From: JADJRH01 sp046351455
Lineage (GTDB): Bacteria; Myxococcota_A; Polyangia; Polyangiales; Polyangiaceae
Direction of reading: 5' to 3'
NCBI GenBank assembly: GCA_046351455.1
Contig: JAXLYM010000004.1
Span: 434,001 to 498,000, forward strand
DNA: 64,000 bases
Under the pieces are notes generated by a model that was given only the letters and a program-made list of their open reading frames with translations, was not told where the DNA came from and did no database searches. This document shows positions 41,045 through 49,992 of the stretch, piece after piece. Position 1 is the first letter of the stretch. Every line of letters starts with the position of its first letter. The position numbers and the translations under genes were made by a program.

Positions 41045-43702
41045 ATGAAGGTCATCAAACCCCTGCGCCTCGGCGTCCTCTACCGCGTCCTGGAGCACCG
41101 TCGTAGACTCCACCTCTCCGTCGCGATCGTGGCCTTTTTCCCGTTCCAATCACCCACTGCCCTGCTCCACGAACAGGGCCTCTGGCCGTTCCTCGCGGAG
41201 CAGCTCGGCGCCGCCGCGCTGGACGCCGGAATGCCCAAGGCGCGACGCGAGATCCTCGTCACCGGGAGCGCCTTCCCGCCCAACAAGGCGCCTGCCCCCG
41301 CGTGCCGTGTCCGCGTACAACTCGGCCCCATCGACAAATCCCTCCTCGTCTTCGGAGATCGCCACTGGAAGCACACCGTCCCTTCCGATCCGGTCCCGTT
41401 CACCGAGATGCCCATCACCTACGAGAACGCCTTCGGCGGCCCGGGCTTCTCGCGAAACCCGATCGGGAAAGGGTTCGCCCCACCCGAAGAGCGCGGGGCA
41501 AAGCACCTCTTGCCAAACGTCGAGGACCCGAAGCACCCCATTCGCGCCCCCAACGACAGACCTCCTCCCGCCGGTCTGGGACCCTACGATCCCATGTGGC
41601 CCCAACGAAAAGCCACCTCCGGCACCTACGATGATCGGTGGCTCGCCGATGTCTACCCGGGCTTTCCGGACGACATGGACTGGTCCACCTTCAACACCGC
41701 CCCGGAGGATCAACGCACGTCCGCGCGGCTCACGGGGGACGAGGTCATACGGATCGAGAACATGCACCCGCACCACGCCGTGCTGGAGTCCAGACTACCG
41801 GGGATCGCCGCGCGCTGCTTCGTGACGCAGCGGGGAAAGAGCGGAGAGGCCTTTCTGGAGATCGGGATGGCCCCCGAGACGGTGCACCTCTTTCCCAACT
41901 CCGAGCGTGGAGTGGTGCTGTTCCGCGGCACGCTCGAAGTCACCGACGAAGACGCCGGCGACGTCCTCCATCTGATGATCGCCGCCGAGCACCTCGGGAA
42001 ACCAAAGCCGATCGAGCATTATCGGCGCGTCCTCACCCAGCGCCTCGACCGCGCGAAAGCACACTTGTTCGCGCTCCGCGATCAAGATCTCTTGCCGGAG
42101 CGCGACGGCACGGAGGCCCCTCCGCCCGAGAACACCGAGATCGACGAGATGAAAGGGCTCCTGTTACGGGAAGGGCTGCTCGAAGAGAACCAGCGGCGGC
42201 GCGCGCAACGAGAGCTCGACGGCGCTCGCGAGCGGCTCCGCGAACAAGGCATCGATCCCGACACGCACGGCGTCCCCAAAGAGCTGCCCCCCGAGGAGCC
42301 AACTCCCGATCTGGAACAGCTCCCGGACTACGTGGAACACGTCGAGAAGATCGCCGCCGAGAAGGAGGCCGAGGCCGAGCAAATGCGCCGAAACGCGGAG
42401 GAAGACGCCCGGCGCACGTGCGAACAGCACGGGCTCGATTACGAGGCGCTCCAGGAGGAACAGGAGAGGAAGCAAGGCGGACCACCGAAGTTCTCCGCAG
42501 AAGGGCAAATGGAGCACCTTCGAGAGGTCGCCCGCATGGCCAGGAACGCCGGAGTCGATCTGCCCCACGTGGAGGCGCAGCTCGCCGATCCTGGCCTGTT
42601 CGCAAAGCTGCAACAGATCGAGTCCAAGCTGCGTGAGGTGTATGTGCGGTTCGCCCACGAGATGCCTCCTGCGCAGTCGGCCGGTGAGGAAGCGCGAGAC
42701 CGCGCGCGGCGCGAGGTGGAGTCGGACCACGCGGCCGGTCGGAGCTTCCAGGGGCAGGATCTCACGGGGATGTCGCTGGCAGGGATGGATCTGCGAGGGG
42801 CCGATTTCCGGGACGCGCTCCTGGAAGCGGCCGACTTGTCCGGAGCCGATCTCCGTGACACGGACTTTTCCGGCGCGGTGCTCGCGCGGGGGAACCTGTC
42901 GCGCGCGAACCTCAAAGGGGCCAAGCTGCGCGGAACGAACCTGGGGCGCGCCAATCTCACCGGGGCCCGGGCAGAGAAGGCGAGCGCGGAGAAAGCCATT
43001 CTCTACGAGGCTGATCTGAGCGACGCCGACTTCTCAGGTGCGGACCTGACAGGAGCGGATCTCACCGAGGCGAGGTTTCGGCGCACGAGCTTCATCGATG
43101 TTCAGGCGGCCTCGACCAATTTTCTCGCGTCCGATCTCTCGGATCTGGACATGATGGGCGCCAATCTCGCCAAATCCAACTTCATCGAGGTCGTCGCGAC
43201 GGGCGCGAGCTTTCGCGGCGCGACGTTGACATCGGCCGTCTTCGTGAAAGCGAAGGCGAGCGGCGCCGATCTCTCCGGCGCGGATCTGACGAACCTCCGC
43301 GTGGTGGGTGAGTCCGTGTTCGAAGACGCGCAATTCCAGGGCGCCAATCTCCGGGGGGCCTCCCTCCGCGCGACGCGGCTCTCCGGGAGCGATTTCACCG
43401 GGGCGCAGATGGACGGCGCCGATCTCTCGGAGAGCGATCTGCGGGACGCGAAGCTCCACCGGGTGTCGGCGAAGGAGGCGCGCTTCGTGAAAGCGAACCT
43501 GGAGAACGGGGATCTCTCGGCCGCGAACCTGATGAGCGCGCTGCTCCAGCGCGCCGATCTGCGCGGGGCCAATCTGAGCGGCTCCAACCTGTTTCGGGCA
43601 GATCTGCTCCGCGTGCGAGTGGACGGAGCGACTCGTCTGGACGGCGCCGAGACCGGGGATCTCCGCTTCGTGAAGGCCAGGAGGGACCATGAACAAGGAT
43701 GA
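41045..43702 (+). CDS. DUF2169 protein fused to a coiled-coil and pentapeptide repeats
   Basis: An 885-residue protein. DUF2169 at residues about 1-340 (EMPITYENAFGGPGFSRNPI, then DWSTFNTAPEDQRTSARLTG and ENMHPHHAVLESRLPG), then a charged helical region with many Glu/Arg (about 360-540, for example EKIAAEKEAEAEQMRRNAEE) and pentapeptide repeats from about 560 (LTGMSLAGMDLRGADFRDAL onwards) to near the end. It differs from the first DUF2169 fusion by having a coiled-coil rather than a proline linker. The two may carry different cargo. The next gene overlaps by 14 bases. Confidence 0.87.
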   Translation: MKVIKPLRLGVLYRVLEHRRRLHLSVAIVAFFPFQSPTALLHEQGLWPFLAEQLGAAALDAGMPKARREILVTGSAFPPNKAPAPACRVRVQLGPIDKSLLVFGDRHWKHTVPSDPVPFTEMPITYENAFGGPGFSRNPIGKGFAPPEERGAKHLLPNVEDPKHPIRAPNDRPPPAGLGPYDPMWPQRKATSGTYDDRWLADVYPGFPDDMDWSTFNTAPEDQRTSARLTGDEVIRIENMHPHHAVLESRLPGIAARCFVTQRGKSGEAFLEIGMAPETVHLFPNSERGVVLFRGTLEVTDEDAGDVLHLMIAAEHLGKPKPIEHYRRVLTQRLDRAKAHLFALRDQDLLPERDGTEAPPPENTEIDEMKGLLLREGLLEENQRRRAQRELDGARERLREQGIDPDTHGVPKELPPEEPTPDLEQLPDYVEHVEKIAAEKEAEAEQMRRNAEEDARRTCEQHGLDYEALQEEQERKQGGPPKFSAEGQMEHLREVARMARNAGVDLPHVEAQLADPGLFAKLQQIESKLREVYVRFAHEMPPAQSAGEEARDRARREVESDHAAGRSFQGQDLTGMSLAGMDLRGADFRDALLEAADLSGADLRDTDFSGAVLARGNLSRANLKGAKLRGTNLGRANLTGARAEKASAEKAILYEADLSDADFSGADLTGADLTEARFRRTSFIDVQAASTNFLASDLSDLDMMGANLAKSNFIEVVATGASFRGATLTSAVFVKAKASGADLSGADLTNLRVVGESVFEDAQFQGANLRGASLRATRLSGSDFTGAQMDGADLSESDLRDAKLHRVSAKEARFVKANLENGDLSAANLMSALLQRADLRGANLSGSNLFRADLLRVRVDGATRLDGAETGDLRFVKARRDHEQG

Positions 43703-44738
43703 GCTGAGGGAGCGAGTCCGGTCGGGCGACGTCCTCACCGGGGTTTATCTTGCGCACGCGGATTTGTCGGGCGTCGAGCTCGGCGGCGGCATCTTCGAGA
43801 ATGTCAGCTTCCGAGGAGCGAACCTCCGTGGGGCGAGCCTCAAAGAGTGCATGTTCTCCGAGTGCGACTTCTCAGGGGCCGACCTGTCCTCGGCGGCGCT
43901 GCGACATGCCCTGTTCCACAAGTGTGATCTGTCCTCCGCGGACCTGCCCGGCGCCGCGCTGACCGCGGCGAAAATCCTGGAGTCGGACGCGACGGGCGCC
44001 CGCCTCATCAACGCAGATCTCACGCTCGCGCACGTGGTCGATTCTGCGCTGCTGGACGCCGATCTGTCGGGCGCGAACCTGGATCGCGCGGCGCTCGTGC
44101 AATGCAAGACGACCGGAATCAGGCTCACGGGCGCCCGGCTGCGGCGGACCGTCGCGATGAAGGCGGATCTGAAGAAGACCTCGTTCGAAGGCGCCTGTCT
44201 GGAGGCTTGTGTTCTGAACGAGAGCGACCTCGCCGGCGCCCAGCTCTCCGGATTGGACGTCACGGGGACGCAATTCATCGACGCGGATCTCCGCGGCTGC
44301 GATCTGCGCGGCGCGACTCTCGTGCGCTGCGGGTTCAAGGGCGCGTGTCTCTCCGCCGCCAAGCTGGACGGCGCCCAAGCGACGCACGCCGTGCTCGTCG
44401 GCGCGAACCTTCAGAGAGCCAGTCTGCGAGAGACGGTGTTGCGGCAAGCGCTGCTCGTGGACGCGGACCTCACGGAGGCGGACCTCGAAGGAGCCTCGTT
44501 GTTCGAGAGCGTGGCCCATCGGGCGGTCTGCGTCAAAGCGCGCCTGGTCCGGGCCGACCTGACCTATGCAGATCTCTCGCACGCGGACTTGACCTCTGCG
44601 GATCTCTCGGGCGCGAAGCTGTTTCGCGCGCGGCTTCATCGGGTCCGGGACGCAGGCGCGACGATCACGAACCGCGCGACGGCGCTCGGGGACGAGGTGA
44701 AGCTGGCGAACGCAGAAGACTGGACTCCCTTTCCTTGA
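43689..44738 (+). CDS. Pentapeptide-repeat protein
   Basis: A 349-residue protein made almost wholly of pentapeptide repeats (YLAHADLSGVELGGG, ANLRGASLKE, then ADLTEADLEGASLFESVA) with a short helical start. It should be a quadrilateral beta-helix rod of roughly 15-16 turns. In T6SS loci such proteins accompany DUF2169 proteins; whether it is a cargo, a decoy or a structural part is not known. AGGAGG lies five bases before the ATG inside the previous gene, so the two are translationally linked. Confidence 0.85.
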   Translation: MNKDELRERVRSGDVLTGVYLAHADLSGVELGGGIFENVSFRGANLRGASLKECMFSECDFSGADLSSAALRHALFHKCDLSSADLPGAALTAAKILESDATGARLINADLTLAHVVDSALLDADLSGANLDRAALVQCKTTGIRLTGARLRRTVAMKADLKKTSFEGACLEACVLNESDLAGAQLSGLDVTGTQFIDADLRGCDLRGATLVRCGFKGACLSAAKLDGAQATHAVLVGANLQRASLRETVLRQALLVDADLTEADLEGASLFESVAHRAVCVKARLVRADLTYADLSHADLTSADLSGAKLFRARLHRVRDAGATITNRATALGDEVKLANAEDWTPFP

Positions 44739-44778
44739 TCTCGTCTTCTGTGCTCCTTGTCTGAATTGGAGGAAAACG

Positions 44779-45171
44779 ATGTTCGCTAACACGCAGATGG
44801 GTGGAATCGACAGCGGCGCGCCGGACGTGTGCCTCACGCCGAGCCCGGCGCCGGTGCCGGTGACATACCCGAATATCGCCGCGGGCCCCATGGGGACACC
44901 CGCCGTATACAATGTCCTCTTCATGTGCGCGCCGGCGCACAACCTCTCGACGTCGGTCCCGCTGACGAACGGGGATAACGTCGGTGTCAGCCTCGGCGTC
45001 GCGTCGGGGACAGTGATGGGGCCTTCGCGGCACCTGACGTGCGCGACGACCGTGCTGGTAGGGGGCGCGCCGGCCACGCGACTGACGAGCAGCACGATCC
45101 AGAATTCGACCAACTGTCCGGGGGCCCGCATCGCGCCGAGTCAGGTGAAGGTGGTGATCCTGGCGGCGTGA
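44779..45171 (+). CDS. DUF4150 PAAR-like protein
   Basis: A 130-residue protein matching DUF4150: it opens MFANTQMGGIDSGAPDVCLT, then has VTYPNIAAGPMGTPAVYNVL, GDNVGVSLGVASGTVMGPSR and VLVGGAPATRLTSSTIQNST. The family has a PAAR-like fold and caps the VgrG needle, sharpening the tip. GGAGG precedes the ATG. It closes the + strand cluster; the next gene is convergent. Confidence 0.88.
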   Translation: MFANTQMGGIDSGAPDVCLTPSPAPVPVTYPNIAAGPMGTPAVYNVLFMCAPAHNLSTSVPLTNGDNVGVSLGVASGTVMGPSRHLTCATTVLVGGAPATRLTSSTIQNSTNCPGARIAPSQVKVVILAA

Positions 45172-45191
45172 CCGGTCGCCGCGAGCCAAGA

Positions 45192-47435
45192 TCAGCTACG
45201 GAAACGGGTGGATTCCGGGCTCATCGGGATGAGGTGGGATAGCAGGCGGTCTCCGCGGACGCTGCCGGGGACGGCGCTGTCGGGGCGGGTGGCCTCCAGG
45301 GAGTCGGCCTGGGACGTGAGCTCGCACACGAGCTCCAGGAAATCCGGGATCAGATCGCTGCGGATGACCCAGACGACGCCCTCTCCGAGGTCGCGCAGGT
45401 GGGCTTTCTCCACGTGCGTCGTGTCCGGGTGCTCGCAGAAATAAACGAACGAGTCCTTTCCGTGGCTCAAGAACCATGTTTTGGCTCTCTCGATCAAGCC
45501 TAGAAAGGCGTCCTCTCCGCCGGGTACCAGGGACACGAGGCGCAGAGAGTCGGTCAGGCGGAACAGGTTGGTGCCAGTCTCGCCCATCTCCAGGATCGCG
45601 GCGGCGACAGGCTCGGAGCGGTCCCGCGCGACCCAGATCGCCCGCGCTCTCCGCAGGCCGATCTCGCCCCACTGCCGCGTGATGCCCGCGAGATCGAAGC
45701 GGTCCGGCACGAGGTCGACCGCCTCGATGTACGGCTGCGGCAAGATGGCGTGGAGCGCTCGCAGGATGCTCTCCCGCTCTTCCTGGGTCGCGGCTCCGTA
45801 TTCGTATTTCGCACTGGAGGCCTCCGGGAACACCGACGTGGCGCTCACCTCCATGAGCCGGAACGGGGAGGCCGTCGCCGCGCCCGTCGCCGCGAAATGG
45901 TCCGCGAACGCGATGTGCGAGCCCTGCACCCAGCGGACGTGCGCCTCCGCGTACGAGAGGACCCACTCGCACCGAGGATCCGTCTGCATGTATTCGAACG
46001 CGCGGAGGTAGATGTCGCGGAGGATGTGGCGCGCCCGCGGATCGCCCTGCGTCGCCTTCCGCTTCGCGAGCTGGTGCAACATCCATGTTCGACTGTAGAG
46101 CTTCAGCGTGGACACGGACGCCTCGATGCGACGCTCCGTCGGCCACACCGAGTTGTACGCGAGCCACGGCCGCGAGCGCGTGCGCTCCACGAGCGATCGG
46201 AAGCTCAAGGACAGCGCCTCGAACTCCCGAGGTGCCTTGCCGGAGAGATTGAAATATCCCGACTCTTTATAAAGCTCCCACAATTTATCGACGTGATCGT
46301 CCCCGGGCGCCGTCGTCTGATTGAGCGCCGCCATCACGAGCTCGGGCCAGGCCTCTCCGTTGTCGGGATCGCGGGCCTCCACGCTCATCCCGCACGTCAT
46401 CGTGCCGTCCGGCGCGGGCAGGAGCGAGCGGACCGTCCCACGCAGGTGGATCACGCGATCGGGGGCTGTCCGGATCTCGATGTCGTCGACCCGCAACCCC
46501 ACGTAGAGCGCGTCGTTCAATGGGTCCGTCGTGAACGCGATGCCGCCGAACGACACGTCGAGCAGCGGGCGCTCGAACCTCGGTATTTCGGGCCACAGCG
46601 GGTGCGCGAAGCGGACGGACACCGCCCCGGCGATCGCGGCCCGCCGGTACCGACGATACCGACTGTAATCCACCCGTTCAGGCACCTTCGTGAGGAGCCC
46701 GTAGGCGGCGCGCGTCACCGAGGTGAAGCGCATCTGATAAACGCAGTTGTACCCCGCCACTTCGACGGTCACGTCGCCGTGGAGGAGGGCTGTCTGCTCT
46801 GGATTGGACACCACCCAAAACAAGGTGTTGCGTCTCTCGTCGAAGGCTGTCAGGCGCGCCTCCACGCTCGCGCCTCCACACGTCAGCACCGCTCCTGCGA
46901 TGCGATTTGCGAGCGACTCCACCACGACCCGGATGCGCACCGGATCCGTGATGAACGTCTGTACGGCCGCCATCGGCCGCACGGGCGCGGCTTGACCGCG
47001 CGTCTCCGCCACCAACATGAACGCCACGAGGCGGCGGCCTTCCGCGAGCGGAACGTCCCGCAGCCGAGCGACCGCGTGCACGTCGTCGCGCAGCGACTCG
47101 ATACCCAACATGGTCTCGAACGGACCGAAGGTCCCCTCCGGGGTCTCGAGCATGACACGGCTCGATCGTCCGTACGGGACCTGCGTTCCTGGGAGCGGTT
47201 CGAACCACACCGTCGTCGCGTTGAGACGCAGACCCGTTCCGAGGCGTTCGCCGCTCTCCAACCGTACGTGGAGGACGTCGGGCAGAAGCTCGTAACCGGC
47301 GCCGGCCTCGTCCCGCGTGCCCTCGCGTCGCAGCACGAACGAGCGCAGCGACTCCAGCGGGAGATCCAGAGTCAGCGACTGATCACGCTCCGACGCGGGG
47401 GGCTCTGGGATCGACGGGTCGGGGCGGTGGCTCAT
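45192..47435 (-). CDS. PilZ-domain protein with GNAT-like C-terminal part
   Basis: A 747-residue cytoplasmic protein. The N-terminal third includes a YcgR-like start, and the PilZ c-di-GMP binding motifs are present near residues 265-310 (R-Y-R-R-Y-R-R and D-V-S-F-G-G). Residues about 400-745 resemble an acyltransferase-type domain (for example YNSVWPTERRIEASVSTLKL, then SPFRLMEVSATSVFPEASS and GLRRARAIWVARDRSEPVAA). The combination suggests an enzyme or brake controlled by c-di-GMP. ATG at 47433-47435 is used. It is convergent with the T6SS cassette and divergent from the polysaccharide-export gene. Confidence 0.75.
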   Translation of the reverse strand: MSHRPDPSIPEPPASERDQSLTLDLPLESLRSFVLRREGTRDEAGAGYELLPDVLHVRLESGERLGTGLRLNATTVWFEPLPGTQVPYGRSSRVMLETPEGTFGPFETMLGIESLRDDVHAVARLRDVPLAEGRRLVAFMLVAETRGQAAPVRPMAAVQTFITDPVRIRVVVESLANRIAGAVLTCGGASVEARLTAFDERRNTLFWVVSNPEQTALLHGDVTVEVAGYNCVYQMRFTSVTRAAYGLLTKVPERVDYSRYRRYRRAAIAGAVSVRFAHPLWPEIPRFERPLLDVSFGGIAFTTDPLNDALYVGLRVDDIEIRTAPDRVIHLRGTVRSLLPAPDGTMTCGMSVEARDPDNGEAWPELVMAALNQTTAPGDDHVDKLWELYKESGYFNLSGKAPREFEALSLSFRSLVERTRSRPWLAYNSVWPTERRIEASVSTLKLYSRTWMLHQLAKRKATQGDPRARHILRDIYLRAFEYMQTDPRCEWVLSYAEAHVRWVQGSHIAFADHFAATGAATASPFRLMEVSATSVFPEASSAKYEYGAATQEERESILRALHAILPQPYIEAVDLVPDRFDLAGITRQWGEIGLRRARAIWVARDRSEPVAAAILEMGETGTNLFRLTDSLRLVSLVPGGEDAFLGLIERAKTWFLSHGKDSFVYFCEHPDTTHVEKAHLRDLGEGVVWVIRSDLIPDFLELVCELTSQADSLEATRPDSAVPGSVRGDRLLSHLIPMSPESTRFRS

Positions 47436-47632
47436 CGCGAGTCGGCGAGGTCCTCTGCGGGCATGTGACCGCGAGGCCAACAGACACGGATACAACGCAG
47501 AGCGGCGAGGTAGCAAGCGGAAGGGTCGGGATCCCGTCCTCCCGGCGCCCACCATTTTTACGCCAACGACACTCGATGCGACGCTACCATGGCTTCGGTT
47601 CAATCTCTCGGGAACAATCCCCCACGGGTCGC

Positions 47633-48247
47633 ATGCGCTGGTTCCGTCGCTTCGCCTTCGCCTTGTTCGGCGCCCTCGCGCCTCTGATGTCCGCGTGCGG
47701 CGGCGCGCTCCCCTCGGACCATTACCCGTTCGAGAAAGAGTACGATCCGCGCACGCACGAGTACGTGATCGGCGTCTCGGACGAGCTCACCGTCGCCGTG
47801 TGGAAGATGCCGGAGCTGTCCGGCGCCGTGGTGGTCCGGCCCGACGGGACGATCACGCTGCCGCTCATCGGCGAGCTGCACGCCGCCGGCAAATCGCCCA
47901 CGCGCATCACGAAGGAGATCCGCGGCAAGCTCGCGGCCTACGTGAAAGACGACCAGGCCGTCGTGACGGTCGAGGTGCGCGTCATCAACAGCTACCGATT
48001 CACCGTGACAGGACAGGTCGTGCGTCCGGGACCGCTCGCGGCGAAGTATTTCGTGACGGTCTCCGAGGCGTTCATCATGGCCGGAGGTGCCACGCGTTTC
48101 GGCTCGCCCGAGCGCGCGATGATCCTTCGAGCCGACGGTTCGGGCAAGGTTCGCAGGATCCCCGTGAACCTGAAGGCCCTCTCGGAGGGGAAGCACCTGG
48201 AGCAGGACCTCGCCATCGTGACCGGCGACACGATCGTCGTGCCATGA
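47633..48247 (+). CDS. Polysaccharide export (Wza-type) lipoprotein
   Basis: A 204-residue protein with lipobox PLMSACGG near residue 22. A poly-export domain follows (YVIGVSDELTVAVWKMPELS, then VVRPDGTITLPLIGELHAAG) and an SLBB-type ending (TVTGQVVRPGPLAAKYFVTV and GDTIVVP). It is shorter than full Wza, so the outer helix may be missing. These proteins form part of the export channel for extracellular polysaccharide. The start is chosen as the ATG before the lipoprotein signal. Its stop overlaps the next ATG (ATGA). Confidence 0.82.
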   Translation: MRWFRRFAFALFGALAPLMSACGGALPSDHYPFEKEYDPRTHEYVIGVSDELTVAVWKMPELSGAVVVRPDGTITLPLIGELHAAGKSPTRITKEIRGKLAAYVKDDQAVVTVEVRVINSYRFTVTGQVVRPGPLAAKYFVTVSEAFIMAGGATRFGSPERAMILRADGSGKVRRIPVNLKALSEGKHLEQDLAIVTGDTIVVP

Positions 48248-49992
48248 GCGCTCCGCCCAGCTCCATCCCGAAGGTCACCTCCATGCGCACGAACGAACCA
48301 ACCAGCGCACCCGGAAGCTCGCCCACGCCGCCGAAGGCCTTCCTCGAAATCCGGATGGGCAACGGCCCGGCGATCCGTCACCAGCTCGACGAGACGCACG
48401 TCGTGCTCGGCCGCTCGCCGGATCTGAAGCTCACGCTGGACCACCACACGGTGTCGCGCCGCCACGCCGAGGTGTTCTGCGATCCCTTCGGGCGCTGGTG
48501 GATCCGCGATCTCGGCAGCACGAACGGCACCGTCCTCAACGGGGAGGACATCACCGAGCGCGTCCTTCAGCCCGGCGACTTCATCTCCATCGGCGATTTC
48601 ACGATCCTCTTCACGATCGAGACGCCCACGCAGCGCCGCGGATCCGTGTCGACGCGGGAGCTCGTGGTGCGCGAGGACAGCCCGACGGCGCTCCGCACGC
48701 TGTGGGACTTCGAGCCGCCGCGCATCGCCGCGAACCACCTCTTCACGGTCATGGATTTCGGCCGCCGCCTGCTCCACCTGGAGGACGCGGGGGAGCGGCT
48801 CAACGCGCTGTGCGAGCTCGCGATCAAGCCCGAATTCCGCGCGACGATGGCGATGGTGATCCGCCTCAAGGGCGCGAACGGGCTCACGGTGCTGGCCGGC
48901 CCGCAGCGCCCGCGCAAAGAGGACAAGGACGAGCCGTACATCTCGCGGCGCGTGCTCACCACGCTGCGCGACACGGGGGAGCCGGTGCTCGCGGGCAACC
49001 TCGCGATGGGCGAGACGGGCAACCGGCAGAACAGCGTCGACCTCACGATCTCCCGCGACATCCGCGCGCTGTGGGTCGTCGCGTGCCCGCTCCGGCGGGA
49101 GGACGACTGCCTCGACGCGCTCTACGTCACGCTCCCTCCGGAGTGCGGCAGCGTCGAGTGGCTGAGCCTGTTCGCGCTCCTCGCGGAGGCGTTCCAGCAC
49201 TCGGAGTCGGCGTGGGAGGCGCGCCGTCACGCGCAGGCGCACGCGGCGATCGAGCGCGAGCTGGACACCGCGCGCCAGATCCAGCGCGGCCTCGTGCCGA
49301 ACAAGCTCGACTACGCGGGCCTCAGCGTCGCGATCGGCTTCGAGCCGTGCAAGTGGGTCGGCGGCGACTACGCGGACATCGTGCCGATGCCGGACGGCCG
49401 CATCCTGATGAGCGTGGCCGACGTGTGCGGGAAAGGCCTGCAGGCGGCGCTGATCTCGTCGAGCCTCCACACGATGGTGCGCGCGACGGTCGACAACGGC
49501 CGCCCGCTCGTGGACCTCGTGACGCGCCTCAACCGGCACCTGTGCTCGTACCTGCCGATGCACTCGTTCGTGACGATGGTGTGCGTCGCGCTCGATCTGC
49601 AGACGGGGGAGCTCGAGTGCGTGAACGCGGGGCATCCGCCGGGGATCATCGGCTCGCAGGACGGGAAGATCCGGTACCTGCAGACGGCGCAGAACCCCGC
49701 GCTCGGGATGCTCGACGTGCCGCTGCTCTCGGAGACCACGGTGCTGAAGCCGGGCGAGGTGCTCGTGCTCTACACGGACGGCCTCAGCGAGCTGAAGAAC
49801 GTGAACAAGGAGCTGCTCGGCGTGGACGAATTCGCCGCGGGATTCGGCCGGATCTGCGCGATGTCGAGCGGCGCGCACATGACCGAGCTGGCCGACCGCC
49901 TCAACGTGATGCTCGACACGTTCCGCGGCGATCAGCTGCCGGAAGACGACCGCGCCTTCCTCCTGGCCCGCCGCAAGTCCCCCGCCCGCTGA
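48244..49992 (+). CDS. FHA-GAF-SpoIIE phosphatase
   Basis: A 582-residue cytoplasmic regulator. The FHA domain spans about residues 33-115 (VVLGRSPDLKLTLDHHTVSR, then HAEVF and DLGSTNGTVLNGED). A GAF-like region follows (about 155-310), then the SpoIIE-type PP2C phosphatase (about 340-580) with IQRGLVPNKLDYAGLSVAIG, WVGGDYAD, VADVCGKGLQAAL and VLVLYTDGLSELKN; the GGDYAD and DVCGKG aspartates hold the metal. It would reverse Ser/Thr phosphorylation of a partner, possibly an anti-sigma factor antagonist. Translationally coupled to the export lipoprotein gene. Confidence 0.88.
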   Translation: MSAPPSSIPKVTSMRTNEPTSAPGSSPTPPKAFLEIRMGNGPAIRHQLDETHVVLGRSPDLKLTLDHHTVSRRHAEVFCDPFGRWWIRDLGSTNGTVLNGEDITERVLQPGDFISIGDFTILFTIETPTQRRGSVSTRELVVREDSPTALRTLWDFEPPRIAANHLFTVMDFGRRLLHLEDAGERLNALCELAIKPEFRATMAMVIRLKGANGLTVLAGPQRPRKEDKDEPYISRRVLTTLRDTGEPVLAGNLAMGETGNRQNSVDLTISRDIRALWVVACPLRREDDCLDALYVTLPPECGSVEWLSLFALLAEAFQHSESAWEARRHAQAHAAIERELDTARQIQRGLVPNKLDYAGLSVAIGFEPCKWVGGDYADIVPMPDGRILMSVADVCGKGLQAALISSSLHTMVRATVDNGRPLVDLVTRLNRHLCSYLPMHSFVTMVCVALDLQTGELECVNAGHPPGIIGSQDGKIRYLQTAQNPALGMLDVPLLSETTVLKPGEVLVLYTDGLSELKNVNKELLGVDEFAAGFGRICAMSSGAHMTELADRLNVMLDTFRGDQLPEDDRAFLLARRKSPAR

